The notes under the pieces were generated by a model. That model did not search any database and was not told where the DNA came from. It saw nothing but the letters and a program-made list of their open reading frames with translations. Of a DNA stretch of 7,269 nucleotides, positions 1 through 6,698 are shown piece by piece (position 1 is the first letter of the stretch; each line of letters begins with the position of its first letter). Location of the stretch: assembly GCA_031257945.1 (NCBI GenBank), contig JAIRNU010000042.1:1-7269 (forward strand). Direction: 5' to 3'. A program made the position numbers and the translations under genes. This stretch comes from Holosporales bacterium. GTDB taxonomy: Bacteria > Pseudomonadota > Alphaproteobacteria > BNTO01.

Positions 1-537
1 CGTCAAGAAGCGTTGAAATGGTCGATTTGTCGCTACTACTGTTGTACCACGTGCATCACGGTGGGTTGTTTGAGAAACTGGTGGAGACCTTTCACCAACT
101 TTTCGCTTAGCAGTCTCAATATTATTATTTAGCAAAAGATATCGCACGGCTCCGGCGACAAGGTCGTGGAAATAAGGTGGATCAAGAAAAATCAAATCAA
201 AACCTAGCGCAGATTTAAGCGCCAACAAATCCCCAACAAATAAAGAGCATTTATCCTGTATGCCAAGTGTGCTTATACTTCTTGCAATACTGTGCGCCGC
301 GGCCTGGTCATTCTCAGCGAACTGTACAAATCTCGCTCCTAATGAAATGGCTTCGAACCCGAACACACCAGTCCCAGAAAACCCGTCCAAAACGCTTATT
401 TTGCTAAAATCGCCGAAAAACCTATGCTGAATAACGTCAAAAATACACTTCCTTATGCGCTGCTTCGTTGGGCGTGTTTCCGGAATGTTGCCGCAAAAAA
501 TAGGCTTGTTCTTCAAAGAACCCAGACAAATCTTCAT
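1..537 (-). CDS. rsmD: 16S rRNA (guanine966-N2)-methyltransferase RsmD, 3' end cut by window edge
   Basis: The minus-strand frame from the ATG at 535-537 runs open for 179 codons to base 1, so the C-terminus lies outside the window. It resembles RsmD, the SAM-dependent enzyme that methylates G966 of 16S rRNA on the 30S particle. Visible features are the N-terminal ETRPTKQRIRKCIFDVI stretch (about residues 20-36, matching the family's RPTxxRvRe.lFn), the SAM-binding FSGTGVFGFEAISLGA (53-68) and the catalytic DPPY (119-122). A GERS segment follows DPPY at the distance where the family usually has its conserved Glu, but the strand before it (AKRKVG) is unusually polar. A later RGTTVVATNRPF looks like the usual final strand, so probably only a few residues are missing. 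No strong ribosome site is seen. The gene is 30 bp downstream of rpsO and probably cotranscribed with it. Confidence 0.85.
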   Translation of the reverse strand, partial: MKICLGSLKNKPIFCGNIPETRPTKQRIRKCIFDVIQHRFFGDFSKISVLDGFSGTGVFGFEAISLGARFVQFAENDQAAAHSIARSISTLGIQDKCSLFVGDLLALKSALGFDLIFLDPPYFHDLVAGAVRYLLLNNNIETAKRKVGERSPPVSQTTHRDARGTTVVATNRPFQRFLT

Positions 538-567
538 ACTTTCAGCCGGTTAGCGGGCCGTAGCGTA

Positions 568-837
568 CTAACGGCGCAAGCCAAGCCTTTCGATAAGTCG
601 TTGGTACTCCGGGAAACTGGTCCTTTTCAGGTAGTCCAGAAGGCGTCGGCGAGCTCCAACCATCATAAGCAGCCCCCGCCTCGAGTGAAAATCCTTTTTG
701 TGGATTTTCATATGCTCCGTAAGGTTGCTAATTCGCTCTGTCAAGATAGCCACTTGCACAGCCGTTGACCCGGTATCCCCTTCCTTTAAAGCAAAATCCT
801 TTATTACCTCTTGCTTTTTCTCTCTTGTAGTCGACAT
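568..837 (-). CDS. rpsO: Small ribosomal subunit protein uS15
   Basis: This 89-residue protein has the usual S15 length. It binds 16S rRNA in the platform of the 30S subunit, where it helps start central-domain assembly. The signature lies in the centre (HMKIHKKDFHSRRGLLMMVGARRRLLDYLK region, residues about 41-70), preceded by the conserved GDTGSTAVQVAILTERI helix, and the protein ends with YQRLIERLGLRR. An upstream in-frame start at 909 would add 24 residues overlapping truB. I chose the ATG at 835-837 because AAGGAG stands 6 bases before it and the resulting MSTTREKK start fits the family. The gene follows truB by 10 bp, the common truB-rpsO order. The pnp gene that often follows elsewhere is replaced here by rsmD. 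Confidence 0.97.
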   Translation of the reverse strand: MSTTREKKQEVIKDFALKEGDTGSTAVQVAILTERISNLTEHMKIHKKDFHSRRGLLMMVGARRRLLDYLKRTSFPEYQRLIERLGLRR

Positions 838-843
838 CGTACA

Positions 844-849
844 CTCCTT
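844..849 (-). promoter_or_regulatory. Shine-Dalgarno site of rpsO overlapping the truB stop
   Basis: On the minus strand the text reads TAAGGAGTGTACG then ATG. The truB stop codon TAA (848-850) shares its two A bases with the AAGGAG ribosome site, which is 6 bases from the rpsO start. This fixes the rpsO start at 837 and suggests that ribosomes ending truB help start rpsO. Confidence 0.85.
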
Positions 850-1735
850 AAAAAACACTAAAAACCTTTTTGGGAAAACACTGCCCTTGCGAAACATGGC
901 ACAACCCAACTAGAGTTCCGCTGTACCGCATACAGGCCGCCGCATCAAAGCCACAGTCCGGCACACAAATCGGCCGTCCATGCTTAACATCTTCCCATTC
1001 TTCGTCCGACAAAGACACAACCGGGATGTCGCCCAGTACAAAATCCATCGGCAAAAAAGGCCAACACTCCCTTTCTTTATACGCTATTTTTCCCAAAAAA
1101 TCCAGTGGGCAGGATTGCTCCAACTCGAAAATTCTGTCTTTTGTCCGACGGAGCGCTGTGACAAAACACAGGGTATCCAGTTGGCGCGCTATCTCTACGG
1201 CAACGGAGCGAACATACGTTCCAGCAGTACACTCTATAGAAAATGTGGCTTCCTTTTCGTTAACGTAGCGTAAAAGATTCAGGGAAAAGATATTAATAGG
1301 CCGAGCTTTGGCATCCTTTTGAATGCCTTTTCTTGCCCAATCGCATAACCGCCGTCCATCAATCTTGATTGCGGAGTATTGTGGAGGGGTTTGTAGCTGC
1401 TCCCCCACTAGTGCTGCGCAAACTCGCTCAATATCATCACGTGTTGGGAAAACATTGCATTCCGAAACGATGGTACCATCAGAATCGAATGTATCCGTTG
1501 ACGCCCCAAAAACTACGGAAAACTCGTATTTTTTATAATTAGAACTCTGTTCGAAAATGTTAATCAGGCGCGTCGCATACCCAATAGCCAAAATTAAAAC
1601 TCCGGTAGCAAGCGGATCCAGTGTCCCTACATGCCCAATCTTATTAACTTTGAATAAACGCTTAACGATCGCACCAACCTTGGTGGAAGTCATCCCTGAT
1701 GGCTTATCGACTACCAACCACCCGCTTGCGTCCAT
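848..1735 (-). CDS. truB: tRNA pseudouridine(55) synthase TruB
   Basis: The 295-residue protein converts U55 of the tRNA T-arm to pseudouridine. It has the N-terminal GWLVVDKPSGMTST (5-18) and the catalytic motif GHVGTLDPLATGVL (34-47), with the nucleophile Asp at residue 40. It then has YEFSVVFGASTDTFDSDG, PPQYSAIKIDGRRLCDWARKG, and CTAGTYVRSVAVEIA, which matches the family's GTYIRSLA motif. The C-terminal part is shorter and more divergent, as is common. The start at 1735 lies 12 bp after the stop of the LON-domain gene and has no convincing Shine-Dalgarno site, so translation may depend on coupling to the gene upstream. The stop codon overlaps the ribosome site of rpsO. Confidence 0.96.
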   Translation of the reverse strand: MDASGWLVVDKPSGMTSTKVGAIVKRLFKVNKIGHVGTLDPLATGVLILAIGYATRLINIFEQSSNYKKYEFSVVFGASTDTFDSDGTIVSECNVFPTRDDIERVCAALVGEQLQTPPQYSAIKIDGRRLCDWARKGIQKDAKARPINIFSLNLLRYVNEKEATFSIECTAGTYVRSVAVEIARQLDTLCFVTALRRTKDRIFELEQSCPLDFLGKIAYKERECWPFLPMDFVLGDIPVVSLSDEEWEDVKHGRPICVPDCGFDAAACMRYSGTLVGLCHVSQGQCFPKKVFSVF

Positions 1736-1747
1736 AATGCGTAGCAG

Positions 1748-2401
1748 CTAATGGTACAAGAAAGATGCAACGTTCGCTGCAGAAGCGACATCCATTTCCA
1801 TCATGGACGTGATAAGCTTTGACTGTTCGGTATACCCTACAGTCTCTAGCAATGTCTGTTTTTCCTTAGAATCGAACGGGCAAAGCATCATGAGCATCGT
1901 GAGCAAGCGTTCATTCGAAATGCCCTCAATCTCCTTCCAATTCGGGACGATGTTCAGTTTTTTACAGTATGTCCGCAGCACGGAAAGCAATCGCTCCCTA
2001 TCGAGCAAAAAATCCGCTTCTTGCACAATATCGGCTTCATACTTTTCGTAGGAAACCACAGCGCGACGGCATTTCCCATCGAATTCGAGCTCACTTTCAA
2101 TTTCAAAACGGCAAATACCGGTTATGGAAAGGACGAAGCCAATGTCGTCTACCTCCTGAACATCAAAAGTTTTTCCAGCGCACCCGCAGCGAAACAGGGA
2201 ATCACCATTCCTTGTCTCCGCCTGCACAACGCCAATTGTGCCATTTGCCATAGAGGAACTCAATACAGAGGACAAATCGCTTACATCCGCAAACGGAATC
2301 TGCAATTCGGACCTTGGAAGCAAAATTCCGCCTTGCAATGGCATTATAGGCAAAACCCTCGGTAAATCACTTGTGTTAACTGTATATAGTTTTAATACCA
2401 T
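1748..2401 (-). CDS. LON peptidase substrate-binding domain protein, stand-alone
   Basis: This 217-residue protein resembles the N-terminal substrate-recognition domain of Lon protease without the ATPase or protease parts, a form widespread in Alphaproteobacteria. The beta-rich first half shows RVLPIMPLQGGILLPRSELQ (15-34, the usual PxFPL..vllPg..lpl), IGVVQ (56-60), and the GCAGKTFDVQEVDDIGF and LSITGICRFEIESEL segments (about 73-105). The second half, from about residue 125, is predicted helical. The cellular role of these proteins is not settled; substrate or adaptor binding is an inference from the fold. The start is fixed by AGGAGG at 2408-2413, 6 bases before the ATG. The gene lies 18 bp after mipZ and 12 bp before truB. 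Confidence 0.85.
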   Translation of the reverse strand: MVLKLYTVNTSDLPRVLPIMPLQGGILLPRSELQIPFADVSDLSSVLSSSMANGTIGVVQAETRNGDSLFRCGCAGKTFDVQEVDDIGFVLSITGICRFEIESELEFDGKCRRAVVSYEKYEADIVQEADFLLDRERLLSVLRTYCKKLNIVPNWKEIEGISNERLLTMLMMLCPFDSKEKQTLLETVGYTEQSKLITSMMEMDVASAANVASFLYH

Positions 2402-2419
2402 ACGAACCCTCCTGTTTCG

Positions 2420-3250
2420 TTACGCTACAGCTGCCCCACGCTCGCGGTATTGCTGTTTCTTCTGGATTGGCAGCTGGAGAGCGTCTACAAGCTCGTGCAG
2501 CTCTTGCCGCGCAGCAACATGCGACAATGTCATTGCTACCTCCGTTTCGTGCAAATCCAACAAAGTCGTTCCCTTAATGAAAAGCTCCTTAAAAATGACA
2601 CGCTCACAAAAGCCAGAAAGCAACCTAAAGCCGACCCGTTTCGCTAAACTTTCCAAAATCTTCCTCATTTCCTCACGATTTTTAGAAAATAAAGACCCGA
2701 GCCTATTCCTTAAAACTATCCAATCGATGCTACCGCCAGTTCTTTTGGCTTTCTCTTTCTTTTGCTCCCACACCATTTCAGCGTAAACACTTGGCCTTAA
2801 GTTCTCTATAGCACCGCTCTCCAGCTTTATCAACATATCTAGGTCGATAAAGCTATCATTAAGCGGCGTAATGATTGTATCAGCGATAGAGTGCGCCATA
2901 CGAGAGAGGAAAGTGTTATTGCCAGGAGTGTCTATCACTACATAATCGTAAGAACTGAAATTTTCAATAACTTTCGTTAGTTGTACTTCGTCCTCGCCTC
3001 TAGCCTTAGTAGTATCAGTATTGTTACTACAGAAAAGCGGCGTATGGACAGGCATAACGATTTTGTGCGCCTCTGCCGTTTTGGTTCTATTTGCGATGTA
3101 GCGAGTCAGCGTGCCCTGTCGTGCATCCGTATCAATGCTAGCAACGGTTGCTCCGCCCTTTAATAACGAAACAATCAAATGCATCGCTATTGTCGACTTC
3201 CCAGTGCCCCCCTTTTCATTACCTAAAACAACAATGTACGGTCCCGCCAT
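2420..3250 (-). CDS. mipZ: MipZ, ParA-like ATPase controlling division-site placement
   Basis: The 276-residue protein matches MipZ, the P-loop ATPase that binds polar ParB, forms a gradient over the nucleoid and inhibits FtsZ assembly away from midcell. The deviant Walker A motif is NEKGGTGKST (11-20), with signature Lys13 and Lys18. Walker A' is IDTDARQ (39-45) and Walker B is VVIDTPG (104-110). MipZ-specific stretches include RMAHSIADTIITPLNDSFIDLDML, DWIVLRNRLGSL, LAKRVGFRLLSGF and VIFKELF, and then the helix HVAARQELHELV near the C-terminus. These separate it from plasmid or chromosomal ParA and from MinD. AGGTGG stands 4 bases before the ATG. Its place between ybaB and a LON-domain gene is not an order I recognise as standard. 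No parB is in the window. Confidence 0.93.
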   Translation of the reverse strand: MAGPYIVVLGNEKGGTGKSTIAMHLIVSLLKGGATVASIDTDARQGTLTRYIANRTKTAEAHKIVMPVHTPLFCSNNTDTTKARGEDEVQLTKVIENFSSYDYVVIDTPGNNTFLSRMAHSIADTIITPLNDSFIDLDMLIKLESGAIENLRPSVYAEMVWEQKKEKAKRTGGSIDWIVLRNRLGSLFSKNREEMRKILESLAKRVGFRLLSGFCERVIFKELFIKGTTLLDLHETEVAMTLSHVAARQELHELVDALQLPIQKKQQYRERGAAVA

Positions 3251-3272
3251 TCATCCACCTTTCAATTAAATA

Positions 3273-3578
3273 TCAAAAACTAAGGCCAGGGATTTTAGGT
3301 AATCCGAGAGTAAGCTTACGACTTTCTTCCTCGACTAGCGCATCGGCCTTTCTTCTTGCATCATTATATGCTGCAACGATTAGATCCTCCAAAATCTCGA
3401 CCTCGCTAGGAACAAGCAGCCCGCCATCTATTTTAATCGATTTTACGAAGCCCTTACAATTTATCCTAACCTTTACGAGGCCAGTTCCAGACTCTCCACT
3501 AACCTCTTTATCCTCTAGCTCCTTCTGAAAAGCTTCCATCTTTTCCAGTAATTCCTGCGTCTGCTTAAGTTGATTCAT
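3273..3578 (-). CDS. YbaB/EbfC family nucleoid-associated protein
   Basis: This 101-residue protein has the family's layout: an N-terminal helix (MNQLKQTQELLEKMEAFQKE), a short variable linker, a central beta section (GLVKVRINCKGFVKSIKID, about 33-51), then the conserved PSEVEILEDLIVAAYNDARRKADAL helix and a C-terminal TLGLPKIPGLSF tail. Family members are small dimeric DNA-binding proteins that coat the nucleoid. The gene commonly sits between dnaX and recR, but neither is here. A GAGGG ribosome site lies 4 bases before the ATG. It follows slt by 47 bp and precedes mipZ by 22 bp, so it is probably within the same transcript. Its pairing with MipZ, which also binds DNA, is suggestive only. 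Confidence 0.92.
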   Translation of the reverse strand: MNQLKQTQELLEKMEAFQKELEDKEVSGESGTGLVKVRINCKGFVKSIKIDGGLLVPSEVEILEDLIVAAYNDARRKADALVEEESRKLTLGLPKIPGLSF

Positions 3579-3625
3579 ACAACCCTCAAAGAAAACTCAC
3601 TAGTTCATAGTATGACACCGCATCG

Positions 3626-5002
3626 CTAAAATAAAGGCCAAAGCACGTCTTGTAGGTACTCTGTTTTTAGCAAGTGCGAGTATACGACGAATGATTCCAC
3701 GACTTTTTTAACATAATTACGTGTTTCTAAAAACGGAATTAATTCTATCCACACAAAAGACGGCATATGTTGTCCTGGCATGCCAAGTTTTCTAATCCAT
3801 TTATCCAGATTTGCTTCCCCGCTATTATAGGCAGCGGATACTAGGATTATGTTGCTATCATATTTTTCGATTAAATCGCAAATGTGTGAAATCCCAAGTA
3901 TTAGGTTATCGTACATATTTCCGGAATTATACGAGGAGTTTTTATCGATAATTTTCCTTCTAACAAGATTTTGGAACGATTGCCTCGCTGTAATTGGCAT
4001 AATTTGCATAAGCCCTATAGCGCCAGCTGGGCTTTTAGCATCTACTCGAAAGGCGCTTTCCTCCTTTACAATAGCATGCAGTAGGGTTTTCAAAAAATCG
4101 CTATTAGTTTGCGTCGTTCTCATGCGAATTATATTTTGGATATTGTCTGATACTTTTGGGACAAACACAGGATAAGACAATAATTTTGGTAAACTGCTAG
4201 TCCCATTTTGATCAAAATATTTCGCTGAACCGCAGTGATATAAATTATACCGCTCTGTATAATTATTTAACAAAAAGTAATAATCATAGAGTTGTTCAAA
4301 TGCAGACGGATCGTGCCTTACTTGCAAGAAAGATGATACTTTCCTGATTTGCCTTAATAACGCTCGGATTAAGATTGTAGAACGGCTTAATATCAAGTGA
4401 TTAGTCGGATTGTTGTGCAAAATTCTTGGGTTGTAGTACCCAAGGATCCTATTTAAAAAAACCTGCGCAAGTTGCCCATAAAACTTTGTGGATATTTTGG
4501 AAGCAAACTCGAACCAGCTCAGCGCCTCTAATCGCCGGTTTTGTTTGTAAAAAGAAAGCCCAACCCAAAAAGCAATTTTTGATCTTTCGTCATCGGTATT
4601 TGCTATATATTGCATATACAACAACCGCCGCCTCGCTTCCTCGTAATTGGAAAGAAAAGCAATACTAATGAGACAATACAACCATTCAATATTAAAGTAT
4701 AAACTGCGATCGCTCAATGCGTTTACATCATGTTTTTGTAATATTTTTAGCGCTATAGCAAAATCCTTTTTTAATAGAAAAATGCGCGCAAGGGCTACCC
4801 TTTGCTCGTCGGGAATTGATTCAAATAAATAAAAAAATTCGCTAAAATCCCTTTTTGTTAACGCATTCTTTATCTTATTATAGGTTAATCTATTGTAGCT
4901 AGGTGAACTAAAACAAAGGCAACAACATGGACAAAACAGTATTAAGTGTAATAGGGTGAACCGTCTTATTTTTTGTTTTAGGTGGTATATCGTGGTTTTC
5001 AA
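3626..5002 (-). CDS. slt: Soluble lytic murein transglycosylase, Slt70-like
   Basis: This 458-residue enzyme is shorter than the roughly 640-residue Slt70. It cleaves the MurNAc-GlcNAc bond of peptidoglycan, forming 1,6-anhydro ends, in the periplasm. Residues 12-33 form a basic then hydrophobic, Cys-rich signal segment (KIRRFTLLHLILFCPCCCLC) without a clear lipobox. Residues about 45-250 are TPR-like helices resembling the Slt70 superhelical ring. The catalytic domain has KEESAF (catalytic Glu at about 315), GAIGLMQIMP (327-336), SAAYNSGEANLDKW (389-402) and ETRNYVKKV (426-434). The start is a TTG at 5000-5002: no ATG or GTG occurs between the upstream in-frame stop and the signal peptide, and no good ribosome site is visible. 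Its 5' end overlaps dapA on the other strand by 11 bp. It heads the minus-strand operon. Confidence 0.9.
   Translation of the reverse strand: MKTTIYHLKQKIRRFTLLHLILFCPCCCLCFSSPSYNRLTYNKIKNALTKRDFSEFFYLFESIPDEQRVALARIFLLKKDFAIALKILQKHDVNALSDRSLYFNIEWLYCLISIAFLSNYEEARRRLLYMQYIANTDDERSKIAFWVGLSFYKQNRRLEALSWFEFASKISTKFYGQLAQVFLNRILGYYNPRILHNNPTNHLILSRSTILIRALLRQIRKVSSFLQVRHDPSAFEQLYDYYFLLNNYTERYNLYHCGSAKYFDQNGTSSLPKLLSYPVFVPKVSDNIQNIIRMRTTQTNSDFLKTLLHAIVKEESAFRVDAKSPAGAIGLMQIMPITARQSFQNLVRRKIIDKNSSYNSGNMYDNLILGISHICDLIEKYDSNIILVSAAYNSGEANLDKWIRKLGMPGQHMPSFVWIELIPFLETRNYVKKVVESFVVYSHLLKTEYLQDVLWPLF
4980..4985 (+). promoter_or_regulatory. Shine-Dalgarno site that decides the dapA start
   Basis: AGGTGG lies 6 bases before the GTG at 4992. 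It selects this GTG over the longer in-frame GTG at 4956, and the shorter product begins with the family's usual FKGSIVALVTP. The site lies within the signal-peptide codons of slt on the opposite strand. Confidence 0.8.
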
Positions 5003-5900
5003 GGGTTCTATAGTCGCTTTAGTTACACCTCTAATTAATGATATGGTTGATACTCATGCTTTACAAGAGCTTGTCACTTGGCACGCGAATCAGGGGACAG
5101 ATGCTGTTGTTGTTATCGGGTCAACTGGTGAGTCACTTTTACTATCAGCAACAGAAAGAATTGAAGCAGTGCAAGCGGCAATGGAGGGGAAGCGGCAATC
5201 TGGAAATAAGATTAAAATTATTGCCGGGGCTGGAACGGCATCTACTAAGGACACCATAAAAATGGTGCAAGACGTCGAGAATTGCGGTGTTGACGGGGTA
5301 ATGGTTGTTACGCCCAATTACGTTAGGCCAACGCAAGCTGGGGCAATTGCGCATTTCCAGGCTGTTGCGCAGCACTGCAACATTCCGATGATAATTTATA
5401 ACCATCCTGGAAGAACGGGTACTAACCTGCTGTGGACTACGCTTATAGAAATTTGTAACACGATAGAGAGCGTAATTGCGATCAAAGATTCTAGTAATAA
5501 TTTAGGGCCCATTTCCATATTGCGCGCCAATTTGCCTTCCAGAGTATCGCTGCTAAGCGGGGACGACTCTACAAATATTGGCTTCTTGGCGCAAGGCGGA
5601 GACGGGATTATATCCGTAACAGCGAACCTTTTTCCTTTTTTATGTAAAAAATTTATGACTTCGTGGCGTGATGGCAACTATAAAGATGCTTTTGCGACGC
5701 ATCAGCTGCTTATGCCCGTACATACCGCTATGTTCTGCGAGCCAAATCCGTGTCCAGTAAAATATGCGCTATCGAAAATGGGCAAAATCAAAAACTGTGT
5801 ACGTATGCCGCTTATTGCTATTAGCGATAACAGTCCATCGGCTAGTACGATAGTTGATAGTATGCTTTTTGTTGACAAAAATGTGTTGGGAGTAAAATGA
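4992..5900 (+). CDS. dapA: 4-hydroxy-tetrahydrodipicolinate synthase (DapA)
   Basis: DapA condenses pyruvate with aspartate semialdehyde, the first committed step to diaminopimelate and lysine, in the cytoplasm. The 302-residue barrel has GSIVALVTP (5-13), the active-site loop GSTGES (43-48), VVTPNYVRPTQAG (105-117, with Tyr110 at the place of E. coli Tyr107), IIYNHPGRTG (134-143, Tyr136 and Arg141), and the Schiff-base Lys165 in IAIKDSS. LLSGDDS, GGDGIISVTANLFP and EPNPCPVKYAL follow. The first Thr of the common GTTGES loop is Ser44 here, and the residue after the VTP is Asn rather than Tyr. Ser44 is also typical of the related N-acetylneuraminate lyase branch, but the rest, including the EPNPxPVK motif, favours DapA. 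The stop overlaps the next start as ATGA. smpB, a frequent neighbour in Alphaproteobacteria, is not present in the window. Confidence 0.94.
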   Translation: MVFKGSIVALVTPLINDMVDTHALQELVTWHANQGTDAVVVIGSTGESLLLSATERIEAVQAAMEGKRQSGNKIKIIAGAGTASTKDTIKMVQDVENCGVDGVMVVTPNYVRPTQAGAIAHFQAVAQHCNIPMIIYNHPGRTGTNLLWTTLIEICNTIESVIAIKDSSNNLGPISILRANLPSRVSLLSGDDSTNIGFLAQGGDGIISVTANLFPFLCKKFMTSWRDGNYKDAFATHQLLMPVHTAMFCEPNPCPVKYALSKMGKIKNCVRMPLIAISDNSPSASTIVDSMLFVDKNVLGVK

Positions 5901-6472
5901 AGAAAAGTGTAGCGAGGTTGCTTGGCGGGACACGCGACAGGGCGGCGAGGGGAGGGCGCTGCCTGATGTTCCTCCTGCTTTTTGCAAATCTCTTTTGCCA
6001 TTGCTTTGGCGCGGCTGCTGACGGAAAGATTGACAAAGCTACGCACGACTGTAAGGAGATTATACACTTTTTTGAAAAGAAGTACGGTATCCCTCAGGGA
6101 TTACTTGCCGCCATTGCTGCAGTTGAATCTGGGCGGCGCCTTTGGGCTATTAACATGCGCCGCAAGAGCTTTTATTGCCGAAATTTGCAGGAGGCTATGA
6201 ATGTAATGTCTTGCGCAAAAGGTCACCCAAATGTAAGCATTGGGTATATGCAAATCAATTGGAACGTGCATAAAAATAGCTTTAAGAATCTAGAGACAGC
6301 TTTTACTCCGTATTACAATATAAAGCTTGCTGCGCAATTATTGCGTAAGTTATATCAAAGGAGAGGATCTTGGGAGAATGCTGTGCGTTGGTACAACCCC
6401 AAAAACAAAAAGCCTAATGATTTGTATTTAAAGCATGTCAAGAAATTTTGGACTTACGAGAAAGCTTCTTAA
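5897..6472 (+). CDS. Small lytic transglycosylase, VirB1/IagB-like, exported
   Basis: The 191-residue product has a single SLT (lysozyme-like) domain. Visible motifs are KYGIPQGLLAAIAAVESGR (62-80, catalytic Glu77), PNVSIGYMQINWNVHK (111-126, equivalent to GLMQI), the FTPYYNIKLAAQLLRKLY helix, and SWENAVRWYNP (158-168, equivalent to AYNxG). A hydrophobic segment, LMFLLLFANLFCHCFGAAADG (about 23-43), looks like a signal peptide. It probably cuts peptidoglycan locally; related enzymes serve secretion systems, but no such genes are seen here. The ATG at 5897 overlaps the dapA stop and has GGGAG 4 bases upstream. An ATG at 5966 with GGAGGG 9 bases upstream would trim the odd Arg-rich leader (residues 1-23) and give a more normal signal peptide, so the start is uncertain. 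The leader is coded by a strikingly GC-rich block. Confidence 0.88.
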   Translation: MKKSVARLLGGTRDRAARGGRCLMFLLLFANLFCHCFGAAADGKIDKATHDCKEIIHFFEKKYGIPQGLLAAIAAVESGRRLWAINMRRKSFYCRNLQEAMNVMSCAKGHPNVSIGYMQINWNVHKNSFKNLETAFTPYYNIKLAAQLLRKLYQRRGSWENAVRWYNPKNKKPNDLYLKHVKKFWTYEKAS

Positions 6473-6698
6473 TTCTGTGTACTGTTATGATCTTGGTAAG
6501 TATTTACTGTAGCGTCCCTTAGCATCCACACATTTTTCGGGTTTAATTCTGCAACACTTGCAGTTGTCCAAGATCAAACACATATGAGAAAAAATATGTG
6601 GTGAAAAAAGCCTGAAAAGCCCGAAATAAAAAATACAGTATTCACAAAATGCAAAAAGGCCTCCAGAATGAAGTTAGAAATCACAAAAGGAGACCAAT
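6473..6698. other. Intergenic stretch without a convincing gene; small inverted repeats
   Basis: No gene is supported here. TGATCTTGG (6488-6496) is repeated inverted as CCAAGATCA (6568-6576). Two small hairpins are visible: CTGCAA/TTGCAG with a CAC loop (6549-6563) and CACATAT/ATATGTG (6579-6600). None has the GC stem and T-run of an intrinsic terminator. From about 6630 the DNA probably belongs to the 5' leader of the transposase remnant: AATACAGT at 6632-6639 also occurs in both arms of the long palindrome further right. Confidence 0.5.

Noticed and set aside
3..110. Plus-strand open frame running in from the left edge and ending at a TAG at 108-110, with an amphipathic-looking tail
   Set aside because: It lies opposite the C-terminal part of rsmD, whose frame stays open and keeps the family's spacing after DPPY. 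No family is recognised, and the apparent helix may be an antisense shadow.
1..180. Suspected frameshift or insertion at the end of rsmD
   Set aside because: The distance from DPPY to GERS equals that from DPPF to the conserved Glu as I recall the E. coli protein, and RGTTVVATNRPF fits the usual last strand, so a colinear reading is adequate despite the polar composition.
424..913. Plus-strand frames opposite rsmD and rpsO
   Set aside because: They are antisense to well-supported genes and have no recognisable product.
4928..4952. Possible dapA promoter: TGTAAT (4947-4952) as a -10 box
   Set aside because: The -10 is close to consensus, but no acceptable -35 lies 16-18 bases upstream; too weak to annotate.
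4956..4991. Longer dapA start at GTG 4956
   Set aside because: It adds 12 residues not found in the family and has no ribosome site; GTG 4992 has AGGTGG at ideal spacing and gives the family N-terminus.
6485..6583. Minus-strand 32-codon frame with five Cys, starting at the ATG at 6581-6583
   Set aside because: No ribosome site precedes it, no family is recognised, and it is too short to support as a gene; it could be a decayed remnant.
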